In this document: one piece after another, positions 1 to 11,874 of the stretch
Layout: every line of letters begins with the position of its first letter
How positions within the stretch are numbered: the first letter of the stretch is position 1
NCBI GenBank assembly: GCA_950022295.1
Contig: OX465598.1
Coordinates: forward strand, 1,302,001-1,366,000
Direction: 5' to 3'
Source: Bromus sterilis
Lineage: Eukaryota; Streptophyta; Magnoliopsida; Poales; Poaceae
DNA length: 64,000 nt
Notes under the pieces: generated by a model
What the model was told of the DNA's origin: nothing
Database searches by the model: none
Seen by the model: only the letters and a program-made list of their open reading frames with translations
Translations under genes and position numbers: made by a program

Positions 1-48
1 GTCCCCGGAGTGATTTCCACCATTGACGAACCCCAGGGTGCATTTACG

Positions 49-57
49 TGACGGTCA
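49..57. other. Dyad TGACGGTCA, conserved in monomers
   Basis: TGAC-G-GTCA is a 9-bp odd palindrome, preceded by TTTACG, and is present in most monomers. In the GGTTATC class the right arm becomes GTTA, which breaks the dyad. A looser AGGGT (35-39) and ACCCT (61-65) pair flanks it but is not centred on the same base, so only an asymmetric hairpin would form. Short dyads are common in centromeric satellites; any binding role here is inference. Confidence 0.5.
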
Positions 58-93
58 TCAACCCTCGCACTTTTGGCCGATTCTGGCCTGTTT

Positions 94-137
94 CATGGGC
101 TATTAATCACAGTTAGATGGGCAATTAATCACCGTTT
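94..137 (+). repeat. 22-bp tandem subrepeat inside the monomer
   Basis: Positions 94-115 and 116-137 are two adjacent 22-bp segments. They share the cores GGGCTATTAATCAC and GGGCAATTAATCAC, each followed by a GTT. In the commonest monomer form they match at about 19 of 22 positions. The pair is present in essentially every monomer of the window. It most likely records an ancestral local duplication that helped build the 140-bp unit. I see no convincing third copy in the rest of the monomer, only weak resemblance just downstream. Confidence 0.85.
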
Positions 138-140
138 TGG

Positions 141-1430
141 GTCCCCGGAGTGATTTCCACCATTGACGAACCCCAGGGTGCATTTACGTGACGGTCATCA
201 ACCCTCGCACTTTTGGCCGATTCTGGCCTGTTTCATGGGCTATTAATCACAGTTAGATGGGCAATTAATCACCGTTTTGGGTCCCCGGAGTGATTTCCAC
301 CATTGACGAACCCCAGGGTGCATTTACGTGACGGTCATCAACCCTCGCACTTTTGGCCGATTCTGGCCTATTTCATGGGCTATTAATCACAGTTATATGG
401 AATATTCATCACCGTTTTGGGTCCCCGGAGTGATTTCCACCATTGACGAACCCCAGGGTGCATTTACGTGACGGTCATCAACCCTCGCACTTTTGGCCGA
501 TTCTGGCCATTTTCAAGGGTTATTAATAACAGTTATATGGGCTATTAATCACCGTTTTGGGTCCCCGGAGTGATTTCCACCACTGACGAACCCTAGGGTG
601 CATTTACGTGACGGTCATCAACCCTCGCACTTTTGGCCGATTCTGGCCTATTTCATGGGCTATTAATCACAGTTATATGGGCTATTAATCACCGTTTTGG
701 GTCCCCGGAGTGATTTCCACCATTGACGAACCCCAGGGTGCATTTACGTGACGGTCATCAACCCTCGCACTTTTGGCCGATTCTGGCCTTTTTCATGGGC
801 TATTAATCACAGTTACATAGGCAATTAATCACCGTTTTGGGTCCCCGGAGTGATTTCCACCATTGACGAACCCAGGGTGCATTTACGTGACGGTTATCAA
901 CACTCGCAGTTTTGGCCGATTCTGGCCATTTTCATGGGTTATTAATAACAGTTATATGGGCTATTAATCACAGTTTTGGGTCCCCGGAGTGATTTACACC
1001 ACTGACGAACCCTAGGGTGCATTTACGTGACGGTCATCAACCCTCGCACTTTTGGCCGATTCTGGCCTGTTTCATGGGCTATTAATCACAGTTATATGGG
1101 CTATTAATCACCGTTTTGGGTCCCCGGAGTGATTTCCACCATTGACGAACCCCAGGGTGCATTTACGTGACGGTCATCAACCCTCGCACTTTTGGCCGAT
1201 TCTGGCCTGTTTCATGGGCTATTAATCACAGTTACATGGGCAATTAATCACCGTTTTGGATCCCCGGAGTGATTTCCACCATTGACGAACCCCAGGGTGC
1301 ATTTACGTGACGGTCATCAACCCTCGCACTTTTGGCCGATTCTGGCCTGTTTCATGGGCTATTAATCACAGTTACATAGGCAATTAATCACCGTTTTGGG
1401 TCCCCGGAGTGATTTCCACCATTGACGAAC
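141..1430. repeat. Segment repeated at 5158-6447 (offset 5017)
   Basis: The order of monomer variants from 141 to about 1430 is reproduced at 5158 to about 6447. The run includes GATGGGCAA, CCTATTTC/GGAATATTC, CAAGGGTTATTAATAAC, CCACTGACG, CCTTTTTC, ATCACAGTTTTGG and the TTTTGGATCC monomer. To the left the match fails at the tail of the first monomer. To the right it fails at the GGTTATC monomer near 1450, where the other copy has GGTCCTCAACC. Confidence 0.8.
590..599. other. Class-specific 10-bp palindrome ACCCTAGGGT (example copy)
   Basis: In monomers of the CCCTAGGG class the sequence ACCCTAGGGT is a perfect palindrome. This is one example, in the monomer 561-700. The CCCCAGGG and CCCAGGG classes lack it. 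The three alternatives at this site are the most useful single marker for sorting monomers. The CCCAGGG class is one base short and accounts for most of the 139-bp units. Confidence 0.7.
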
Positions 1431-2944
1431 CCAGGGTGCATTTACATGACGGTTATCAACACTCGCAGTTTTGGCCGATTCTGGCCTGTTTCATGGGCTA
1501 TTAATCACAGTTATATGGGCTATTCATCACCGTTTTGGGTCCCCGTAGTGATTTCCACCATTGACGAACCCCAGGGTGCATTTACGTGACGGTCATCAAC
1601 CCTCGCACTTTTGGCCGATTCTGGCCTGTTTCATGGGCTACTAATCACATATACATGGGCTATTAATGACCGTTTTGGGTCCCCGGAGTGATTTCCACCA
1701 TTGACGAACCCCAGGGTGCATTTACGTGACGGTCATCAACCCTCGCAGTTTTGGCCGATTCTGGCCTGTTTCATGGGCTATTAATCACAGTTACATGGGC
1801 AATTAATCACCGTTTTGGGTCCCCGGAGTGATTTCCAACATTGACGAACCCTAGGGTGCATTTACGTGACGGTCATCAACCCTCGCACTTTTGGCCGATT
1901 CTGGCCTGTTTCATGGGCTATTAATCACAGTTATATGGGATATTAATCACCGTTTTGGGTCCCCGGAGTGATTTCCACCATTGACGAACCCCAGGGTGCA
2001 TTTACGTGACGGTCATCAACCCTCGCACTTTTGGCCGATTCTGGCCTGTTTCATGGGCTATTAATCACAGTTACATGGGCAATTAATCACCGTTTTGGGT
2101 CCCCGGAGTGATTTCCACCATTGACGAACCCCAGGGTGCATTTGCGTGACGGTCATCAACCCTCGCACTTTTGGCCGATTCTGGCCTGTTTCATGGGCTA
2201 TTAATCACAATTACATAGGCAATTAATCACCGTTTTGGGTCCCCGGAGTGATTTCCACCATTGACGAACCCAGGGTGCATTTACGTGACGGTCATCAACC
2301 CTCGCACTTTTGGCCGATTCTGGCCTGTTTCATGGGCTATTAATCACAGTTATATGGGCTATTCATCACCGTTTTGGGTCCCCGGAGTGATTTCCACCAT
2401 TGACGAACCCCAGGGTGCATTTACGTGACGGTCATCAACCCTCGCACTTTTGGCCGATTCTGGCCTGTTTCATGGGCTATTAATCACAGTTATATGGGCT
2501 ATTCATCACCGTTTTGGGTCCCCGGAGTGATTTCCACCATTGACGAACCCCAGGGTGCATTTACGTGACGGTCATCAACCCTCGCACTTTTGGCCGATTC
2601 TGGCCTGTTTCATGGGCTATTAATCACAGTTAGATGGGCAATTAATCACCGTTTTGGGTCCCCGGAGTGATTTCCACCATTGACGAACCCCAGGGTGCAT
2701 TTACGTGACGGTCATCAACCCTCGCACTTTTGGCCGATTCTGGCCTGTTTCATGGGCTATTAATCACAGTTATATGGGCTATTCATCACCGTTTTGGGTC
2801 CCCGGAGTGATTTCCACCATTGACGAACCCCAGGGTGCATTTACGTGACGGTCATCAACCCTCGCACTTTTGGCCGATTCTGGCCTATTTCATGGGCTAT
2901 TAATCACAGTTATATGGAATATTCATCACCGTTTTGGGTCCCCG

Positions 2945-5900
2945 GAGTGATTTCCACCATTGACGAACCCCAGGGTGCATTTACGTGACGGTCATCAACC
3001 CTCGCACTTTTGGCCTATTCTGGCTTGTTTCATGGGCTATTAATCACAGTTACATGGGCAATTAATCACCGTTTTGGGTCCCCGGAGTGATTTCCACCAT
3101 TGACGAACCCAGGGTGCATTTACGTGACGGTCATCAACCCTCGCACTTTTGGCCGATTCTGGCCTGTTTCATGGGCTATTAATCACAGTTACATGGGCAA
3201 TTAATCACCGTTTTGGGTCCCCGGAGTGATTTCCACCATTGACGAACCCTAGGGTGCATTTACGTGAAGGTCATCAACCCTCGCACTTTTGGCCGATTCT
3301 GGCCTGTTTCATGGGCTATTAATCACAGTTATATGGAATATTCATCACCGTTTTGGGTCCCCGGAGTGATTTCCACCATTGACGAACCCCAGGGTGCATT
3401 TACGTGACGGTCATCAACCCTCGCACTTTTGGCCGATTCTGGCTTGTTTCATGGGCTATTAATCACAGTTACATGGGCAATTAATCACCGTTTTGGGTCC
3501 CCGGAGTGATTTCGACCATTGACGAACCCAGGGTGCATTTACGTGACGGTCATCAACCCTCGCACTTTTGGCCGATTCTGGCCTGTTTCATGGGCTACTA
3601 ATCACAGTTACATGGGCTATTAATCACCGTTTTGGGTCCCCGGAGTGATTTCCACCATTGATGAACCCAGGGTGCATTTACGTGACGGTTATCAACCCTC
3701 GCACTTGTTGCCGATTCTGGCCATTTTCATGGGTTATTAATAACAGTTATATGGGCTATGAATCACCGTTTTGGGTCCCCGGAGTGATTTCCACCATTGA
3801 CAAACCCTAGGGTGCATTTACGTGACGGTCATCAACCCTCGCACTTTTGGCCGATTCTGGCCTGTTTCATGGGCTACTAATCACATATACATGGGCTATT
3901 ATTCACCGTTTTGGGTCCCCGGACTGATTTCCACCATTGATGAACCCAGGGTGCATTTACGTGACGGTCATCAACCCTCGCACTTTTGGCCGATTCTGGC
4001 CTGTTTCATGGGCTATTAATCACAGTTACATAGGCAATTAATCACCGTTTTGGGTCCCCGGAGTGATTTCCACCATTGACGAACCCTAGGGTGCATTTAC
4101 GTGACGGTCATCAACCCTCGCACTTTTGGCCGATTCTGGCCTGTTTCATGGGCTATTAATCACAGTTACATAGGCAATTAATCACCGTTTTGGGTCCCCG
4201 GAGTGAGTTCCACCATTGACGAACCAAGGGTGCATTTACGTGACGGTTATCAACCCTCGCACTTTTGGCCGATTCTGGCCTGTTTCATGGGCTACTAATC
4301 ACATATACATGGGCTATTGATCACCGTTTTGGGTCCCCAGAGTGATTTCCCCAGGGTGCATTTACGTGACGGTCATCAACCCTCGCAGTTTTGGCCGATT
4401 CTGGCCATTTTCATGGGTTATTAATAACAGTTATATGGGCTATTAATCACCGTTTTGGGTCCCCGGAGTGATTTCCACCATTGACGAACCCTAGGGTGCA
4501 TTTACGTGACGGTCATCAACCCTCGCACTTTTGGCCGATTCTGGCCTGTTTCATGGGCTATTAATCACAGTTATATGGGCTATTAATCACCGTTTTGGGT
4601 CCCCGGAGTGATTTCCACCATTGACGAACCCCAGGGTGCATTTACGTGACGGTCATCAACCCTCGCACTTTTGGCCGATTCTGGCCTGTTTCATGGGCTA
4701 TTAATCACAGTTATATGGGCTATTCATCACCGTTTTGGGTCCCCGGAGTGATTTCCACCATTGACAAACCCCAGGGTGCATTTACGTGACGGTCATCAAC
4801 CCTCGCACTTTTGGCCGATTCTGGCCATTTTCAAGGGTTATTAATAACAGTTATATGGGCTATTAATCACCGTTTTGGGTCCCCAGAGTGATTTCCACCA
4901 TTGACGAACCCAGGGTGCATTTACGTGACGGTTATCAACACTCGTAGTTTTGGCCGATTCTGGCCTGTTTCATGGGCTATTAATCACAGTTATATGGGCT
5001 ATTCATCACCGTTTTGGGTCCCCGGAGTGATTTCCACCATTGACGAACCCCAGGGTGCATTTACGTGACGGTCATCAACCCTCGCACTTTTGGCCGATTC
5101 TGGCCTGTTTCATGGGCTATTAATCACAGTTATATGGGCTATTCATCACCGTTTTGGGTCCCCGGAGTGATTTCCACCATTGACGAACCCCAGGGTGCAT
5201 TTACGTGACGGTCATCAACCCTCGCACTTTTGGCCGATTCTGGCCTGTTTCATGGGCTATTAATCACAGTTAGATGGGCAATTAATCACCGTTTTGGGTC
5301 CCCGGAGTGATTTCCACCATTGACGAACCCCAGGGTGCATTTACGTGACGGTCATCAACCCTCGCACTTTTGGCCGATTCTGGCCTATTTCATGGGCTAT
5401 TAATCACAGTTATATGGAATATTCATCACCGTTTTGGGTCCCCGGAGTGATTTCCACCATTGACGAACCCCAGGGTGCATTTACGTGACGGTCATCAACC
5501 CTCGCACTTTTGGCCGATTCTGGCCATTTTCAAGGGTTATTAATAACAGTTATATGGGCTATTAATCACCGTTTTGGGTCCCCGGAGTGATTTCCACCAC
5601 TGACGAACCCTAGGGTGCATTTACGTGACGGTCATCAACCCTCGCACTTTTGGCCGATTCTGGCCTATTTCATGGGCTATTAATCACAGTTATATGGGCT
5701 ATTAATCACCGTTTTGGGTCCCCGGAGTGATTTCCACCATTGACGAACCCCAGGGTGCATTTACGTGACGGTCATCAACCCTCGCACTTTTGGCCGATTC
5801 TGGCCTTTTTCATGGGCTATTAATCACAGTTACATAGGCAATTAATCACCGTTTTGGGTCCCCGGAGTGATTTCCACCATTGACGAACCCAGGGTGCATT

Positions 5901-7404
5901 TACGTGACGGTTATCAACACTCGCAGTTTTGGCCGATTCTGGCCATTTTCATGGGTTATTAATAACAGTTATATGGGCTATTAATCACAGTTTTGGGTCC
6001 CCGGAGTGATTTACACCACTGACGAACCCTAGGGTGCATTTACGTGACGGTCATCAACCCTCGCACTTTTGGCCGATTCTGGCCTGTTTCATGGGCTATT
6101 AATCACAGTTATATGGGCTATTAATCACCGTTTTGGGTCCCCGGAGTGATTTCCACCATTGACGAACCCCAGGGTGCATTTACGTGACGGTCATCAACCC
6201 TCGCACTTTTGGCCGATTCTGGCCTGTTTCATGGGCTATTAATCACAGTTACATGGGCAATTAATCACCGTTTTGGATCCCCGGAGTGATTTCCACCATT
6301 GACGAACCCCAGGGTGCATTTACGTGACGGTCATCAACCCTCGCACTTTTGGCCGATTCTGGCCTGTTTCATGGGCTATTAATCACAGTTACATAGGCAA
6401 TTAATCACCGTTTTGGGTCCCCGGAGTGATTTCCACCATTGACGAACCCAGGGTGCATTTACGTGACGGTCCTCAACCCTCGCACTTTTGGCCGATTCTG
6501 GCCTGTTTCATGGGCTACTAATCACAGTTACATGGGCTATTAATCACCGTTTTGGGTCCCCGGAGTGATTTCCACCATTGATGAACCCAGGGTGCATTTA
6601 CGTGACGGTTATCAACCCTCGCACTTGTTGCCGATTCTGGCCATTTTCATGGGTTATTAATAACAGTTATATGGGCTATGAATCACCGTTTTGGGTCCCC
6701 GGAGTGATTTCCACCATTGACAAACCCTAGGGTGCATTTACGTGACGGTCATCAACCCTCGCACTTTTGGCCGATTCTGGCCTGTTTCATGGGCTACTAA
6801 TCACATATACATGGGCTATTAATCACCGTTTTGGGTCCCCGGAGTGATTTCCACCATTGATGAACCCAGGGTGCATTTACGTGACGGTTATCAACCCTCG
6901 CACTTGTTGCCGATTCTGGCCATTTTCATGGGTTATTAATAACAGTTATATGGGCTATGAATCACCGTTTTGGGTCCCCGGAGTGAATTCCACCATTGAC
7001 AAACCCTAGGGTGCATTTACGTGACGGTCATCAACCCTCGCACTTTTGGCCGATTCTGGCCTGTTTCATGGGCTACTAATCACATATACATGGGCTATTA
7101 ATCACCGTTTTGGGTCCCCGGACTGATTTCCACCATTGATGAACCCAGGGTGCATTTACGTGACGGTCATCAACCCTCGCACTTTTGGCCGATTCTGGCC
7201 TGTTTCATGGGCTATTAATCACAGTTACATAGGCAATTAATCACCGTTTTGGGTCCCCGGAGTGATTTCCACCATTGACGAACCCTAGGGTGCATTTACG
7301 TGACGGTCATCAACCCTCGCACTTTTGGCCGATTCTGGCCTGTTTCATGGGCTATTAATCACAGTTACATAGGCAATTAATCACCGTTTTGGGTCCCCGG
7401 AGTG
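2945..7404. repeat. Large tandem segment, copy 1 (4455 bp)
   Basis: This is the first of two adjacent 4455-bp copies, each about 32 monomers. The TATTCTGGCT monomer (3016 and 7471), the GAACCAAGGG monomer (4221 and 8676), the deletion monomer (4333 and 8788) and the CCTATTTC monomer (5378 and 9833) all keep the same 4455-bp distance. The right edge is bracketed by the recombinant monomer 7393-7532. The boundary is uncertain within one monomer. Confidence 0.8.
4333..4458 (+). repeat. 126-bp deletion monomer, copy 1
   Basis: This monomer lacks 14 bases (ACCATTGACGAACC) between GTGATTTCC and CCAGGG, giving 126 bp instead of 140. It also carries CCCCAGAG in place of CCCCGGAG. The missing stretch includes one CpG. 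The same deletion occurs only two more times, at 8788 and 11987, so it tags the duplicated block. Confidence 0.95.
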
Positions 7405-7532
7405 AGTTCCACCATTGACGAACCCCAGGGTGCATTTACGTGACGGTCATCAACCCTCGCACTTTTGGCCTATTCTGGCTTGTTTCATGGGCTATTAATC
7501 ACAGTTACATGGGCAATTAATCACCGTTTTGG
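7393..7532 (+). repeat. Recombinant monomer at the 4455-bp duplication junction
   Basis: The left part, with GTGAGTTCC, is of the type seen at about 4201 and 11860. The right part, with ACCCCAGGG and TATTCTGGCT, is of the type seen at about 2945-3050. The exchange point lies between about 7408 and 7470. The unit is still exactly 140 bp, so the exchange was in register. Confidence 0.75.
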
Positions 7533-10500
7533 GTCCCCGGAGTGATTTCCACCATTGACGAACCCAGGGTGCATTTACGTGACGGTCATCAACCCTCGCA
7601 CTTTTGGCCGATTCTGGCCTGTTTCATGGGCTATTAATCACAGTTACATGGGCAATTAATCACCGTTTTGGGTCCCCGGAGTGATTTCCACCATTGACGA
7701 ACCCTAGGGTGCATTTACGTGAAGGTCATCAACCCTCGCACTTTTGGCCGATTCTGGCCTGTTTCATGGGCTATTAATCACAGTTATATGGAATATTCAT
7801 CACCGTTTTGGGTCCCCGGAGTGATTTCCACCATTGACGAACCCCAGGGTGCATTTACGTGACGGTCATCAACCCTCGCACTTTTGGCCGATTCTGGCTT
7901 GTTTCATGGGCTATTAATCACAGTTACATGGGCAATTAATCACCGTTTTGGGTCCCCGGAGTGATTTCGACCATTGACGAACCCAGGGTGCATTTACGTG
8001 ACGGTCATCAACCCTCGCACTTTTGGCCGATTCTGGCCTGTTTCATGGGCTACTAATCACAGTTACATGGGCTATTAATCACCGTTTTGGGTCCCCGGAG
8101 TGATTTCCACCATTGATGAACCCAGGGTGCATTTACGTGACGGTTATCAACCCTCGCACTTGTTGCCGATTCTGGCCATTTTCATGGGTTATTAATAACA
8201 GTTATATGGGCTATGAATCACCGTTTTGGGTCCCCGGAGTGATTTCCACCATTGACAAACCCTAGGGTGCATTTACGTGACGGTCATCAACCCTCGCACT
8301 TTTGGCCGATTCTGGCCTGTTTCATGGGCTACTAATCACATATACATGGGCTATTAATCACCGTTTTGGGTCCCCGGACTGATTTCCACCATTGATGAAC
8401 CCAGGGTGCATTTACGTGACGGTCATCAACCCTCGCACTTTTGGCCGATTCTGGCCTGTTTCATGGGCTATTAATCACAGTTACATAGGCAATTAATCAC
8501 CGTTTTGGGTCCCCGGAGTGATTTCCACCATTGACGAACCCTAGGGTGCATTTACGTGACGGTCATCAACCCTCGCACTTTTGGCCGATTCTGGCCTGTT
8601 TCATGGGCTATTAATCACAGTTACATAGGCAATTAATCACCGTTTTGGGTCCCCGGAGTGAGTTCCACCATTGACGAACCAAGGGTGCATTTACGTGACG
8701 GTTATCAACCCTCGCACTTTTGGCCGATTCTGGCCTGTTTCATGGGCTACTAATCACATATACATGGGCTATTGATCACCGTTTTGGGTCCCCAGAGTGA
8801 TTTCCCCAGGGTGCATTTACGTGACGGTCATCAACCCTCGCAGTTTTGGCCGATTCTGGCCATTTTCATGGGTTATTAATAACAGTTATATGGGCTATTA
8901 ATCACCGTTTTGGGTCCCCGGAGTGATTTCCACCATTGACGAACCCTAGGGTGCATTTACGTGACGGTCATCAACCCTCGCACTTTTGGCCGATTCTGGC
9001 CTGTTTCATGGGCTATTAATCACAGTTATATGGGCTATTAATCACCGTTTTGGGTCCCCGGAGTGATTTCCACCATTGACGAACCCCAGGGTGCATTTAC
9101 GTGACGGTCATCAACCCTCGCACTTTTGGCCGATTCTGGCCTGTTTCATGGGCTATTAATCACAGTTATATGGGCTATTCATCACCGTTTTGGGTCCCCG
9201 GAGTGATTTCCACCATTGACAAACCCCAGGGTGCATTTACGTGACGGTCATCAACCCTCGCACTTTTGGCCGATTCTGGCCATTTTCAAGGGTTATTAAT
9301 AACAGTTATATGGGCTATTAATCACCGTTTTGGGTCCCCAGAGTGATTTCCACCATTGACGAACCCAGGGTGCATTTACGTGACGGTTATCAACACTCGT
9401 AGTTTTGGCCGATTCTGGCCTGTTTCATGGGCTATTAATCACAGTTATATGGGCTATTCATCACCGTTTTGGGTCCCCGGAGTGATTTCCACCATTGACG
9501 AACCCCAGGGTGCATTTACGTGACGGTCATCAACCCTCGCACTTTTGGCCGATTCTGGCCTGTTTCATGGGCTATTAATCACAGTTATATGGGCTATTCA
9601 TCACCGTTTTGGGTCCCCGGAGTGATTTCCACCATTGACGAACCCCAGGGTGCATTTACGTGACGGTCATCAACCCTCGCACTTTTGGCCGATTCTGGCC
9701 TGTTTCATGGGCTATTAATCACAGTTAGATGGGCAATTAATCACCGTTTTGGGTCCCCGGAGTGATTTCCACCATTGACGAACCCCAGGGTGCATTTACG
9801 TGACGGTCATCAACCCTCGCACTTTTGGCCGATTCTGGCCTATTTCATGGGCTATTAATCACAGTTATATGGAATATTCATCACCGTTTTGGGTCCCCGG
9901 AGTGATTTCCACCATTGACGAACCCCAGGGTGCATTTACGTGACGGTCATCAACCCTCGCACTTTTGGCCGATTCTGGCCATTTTCAAGGGTTATTAATA
10001 ACAGTTATATGGGCTATTAATCACCGTTTTGGGTCCCCGGAGTGATTTCCACCACTGACGAACCCTAGGGTGCATTTACGTGACGGTCATCAACCCTCGC
10101 ACTTTGGGCCGATTCTGGCCTATTTCATGGGCTATTAATCACAGTTATATGGGCTATTAATCACCGTTTTGGGTCCCCGGAGTGATTTCCACCATTGACG
10201 AACCCCAGGGTGCATTTACGTGACGGTCATCAACCCTCGCACTTTTGGCCGATTCTGGCCTTTTTCATGGGCTATTAATCACAGTTACATAGGCAATTAA
10301 TCACCGTTTTGGGTCCCCGGAGTGATTTCCACCATTGACGAACCCAGGGTGCATTTACGTGACGGTTATCAACACTCGCAGTTTTGGCCGATTCTGGCCA
10401 TTTTCATGGGTTATTAATAACAGTTATATGGGCTATTAATCACAGTTTTGGGTCCCCGGAGTGATTTACACCACTGACGAACCCTAGGGTGCATTTACGT

Positions 10501-11859
10501 GACGGTCATCAACCCTCGCACTTTTGGCCGATTCTGGCCTGTTTCATGGGCTATTAATCACAGTTATATGGGCTATTAATCACCGTTTTGGGTCCCCGGA
10601 GTGATTTCCACCATTGACAAACCCCAGGGTGCATTTACGTGACGGTCATCAACCCTCGCACTTTTGGCCGATTCTGGCCTGTTTCATGGGCTATTAATCA
10701 CAGTTACATGGGCAATTAATCACCGTTTTGGATCCCCGGAGTGATTTCCACCATTGACGAACCCCAGGGTGCATTTACGTGACGGTCATCAACCCTCGCA
10801 CTTTTGGCCGATTCTGGCCTGTTTCATGGGCTATTAATCACAGTTACATAGGCAATTAATCACCGTTTTGGGTCCCCGGAGTGATTTCCACCATTGACGA
10901 ACCCAGGGTGCATTTACGTGACGGTCCTCAACCCTCGCACTTTTGGCCGATTCTGGCCTGTTTCATGGGCTACTAATCACAGTTACATGGGCTATTAATC
11001 ACCGTTTTGGGTCCCCGGAGTGATTTCCACCATTGATGAACCCAGGGTGCATTTACGTGACGGTTATCAACCCTCGCACTTGTTGCCGATTCTGGCCATT
11101 TTCATGGGTTATTAATAACAGTTATATGGGCTATGAATCACCGTTTTGGGTCCCCGGAGTGATTTCCACCATTGACAAACCCTAGGGTGCATTTACGTGA
11201 CGGTCATCAACCCTCGCACTTTTGGCCGATTCTGGCCTGTTTCATGGGCTACTAATCACATATACATGGGCTATTAATCACCGTTTTGGGTCCCCGGAGT
11301 GATTTCCACCATTGATGAACCCAGGGTGCATTTACGTGACGGTTATCAACCCTCGCACTTGTTGCCGATTCTGGCCATTTTCATGGGTTATTAATAACAG
11401 TTATATGGGCTATGAATCACCGTTTTGGGTCCCCGGAGTGATTTCCACCATTGACAAACCCTAGGGTGCATTTACGTGACGGTCATCAACCCTCGCACTT
11501 TTGGCCGATTCTGGCCTGTTTCATGGGCTACTAATCACATATACATGGGCTATTAATCACCGTTTTGGGTCCCCGGACTGATTTCCACCATTGATGAACC
11601 CAGGGTGCATTTACGTGACGGTCATCAACCCTCGCACTTTTGGCCGATTCTGGCCTGTTTCATGGGCTATTAATCACAGTTACATAGGCAATTAATCACC
11701 GTTTTGGGTCCCCGGAGTGATTTCCACCATTGACGAACCCTAGGGTGCATTTACGTGACGGTCATCAACCCTCGCACTTTTGGCCGATTCTGGCCTGTTT
11801 CATGGGCTATTAATCACAGTTACATAGGCAATTAATCACCGTTTTGGGTCCCCGGAGTG
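7405..11859. repeat. Large tandem segment, copy 2 (4455 bp)
   Basis: This is the second copy of the 4455-bp segment and starts inside the hybrid monomer 7393-7532. It is nearly identical to copy 1 in variant order, including the paired ATTGATGAAC and CACTTGTTGCC monomers. Near 11875 the sequence switches to the GAACCAAGGG context seen at 4221 and 8676, which starts the third, shorter copy. Confidence 0.8.
8788..8913 (+). repeat. 126-bp deletion monomer, copy 2
   Basis: This copy has the same 14-bp deletion and CCCCAGAG start as 4333-4458, exactly 4455 bp downstream. It sits in the same order of neighbours: an ATTGATCACC-ended monomer before and a CCATTTTC monomer tail within. It arose by block duplication, not by a second deletion event. 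Confidence 0.95.
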
Positions 11860-11874
11860 AGTTCCACCATTGAC

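Larger units (their letters stand above)
1..140 (+). repeat. Representative satellite monomer (140 bp)
   Basis: This first full copy serves as the reference; the phase is arbitrary. In order it holds a CCCCGG-containing start (1-10), a variable segment GACGAACCCCAGGG (25-38), a dyad TGACGGTCA (49-57), a pair of TGGCC boxes (74-78 and 84-88), and an AT-rich tail with two ATTAAT-containing 22-bp subrepeats (94-137). By hand count it has 37 C and 33 G (50% GC) and 7 CpG. The main variable sites are CCCCAGGG, CCCTAGGG or CCCAGGG near 31-38; GGTCATCAACCC or GGTTATCAACAC near 53-64; CCTGTTTC or CCATTTTC near 87-94; and the last 30 bases. Confidence 0.95.

Noticed and set aside
49..57. Transcription-factor or hormone-receptor site at ACGTGACGGTCA.
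   Set aside because: Half-site-like words occur by chance in any 140-bp unit and are then multiplied by the array. The spacing and orientation do not clearly fit a known response element.
590..599. Telomere-like motif in CCCTAGGG.
   Set aside because: It is a single palindromic variant of the CCCCAGGG site, not a tandem run of CCCTAA or CCCTAAA. It does not indicate a telomere.
3822..4019. Open frame of 65 codons, also in near-identical form at 15654, 17611, 51280, 52538 and 53796.
   Set aside because: It starts at GTG, lies wholly in satellite, repeats the same peptide segment from successive monomers and stays open only where variants remove the TAA in the AATTAATC tail. It has no start context and no homology that I recognise, so it is a read-through artefact.
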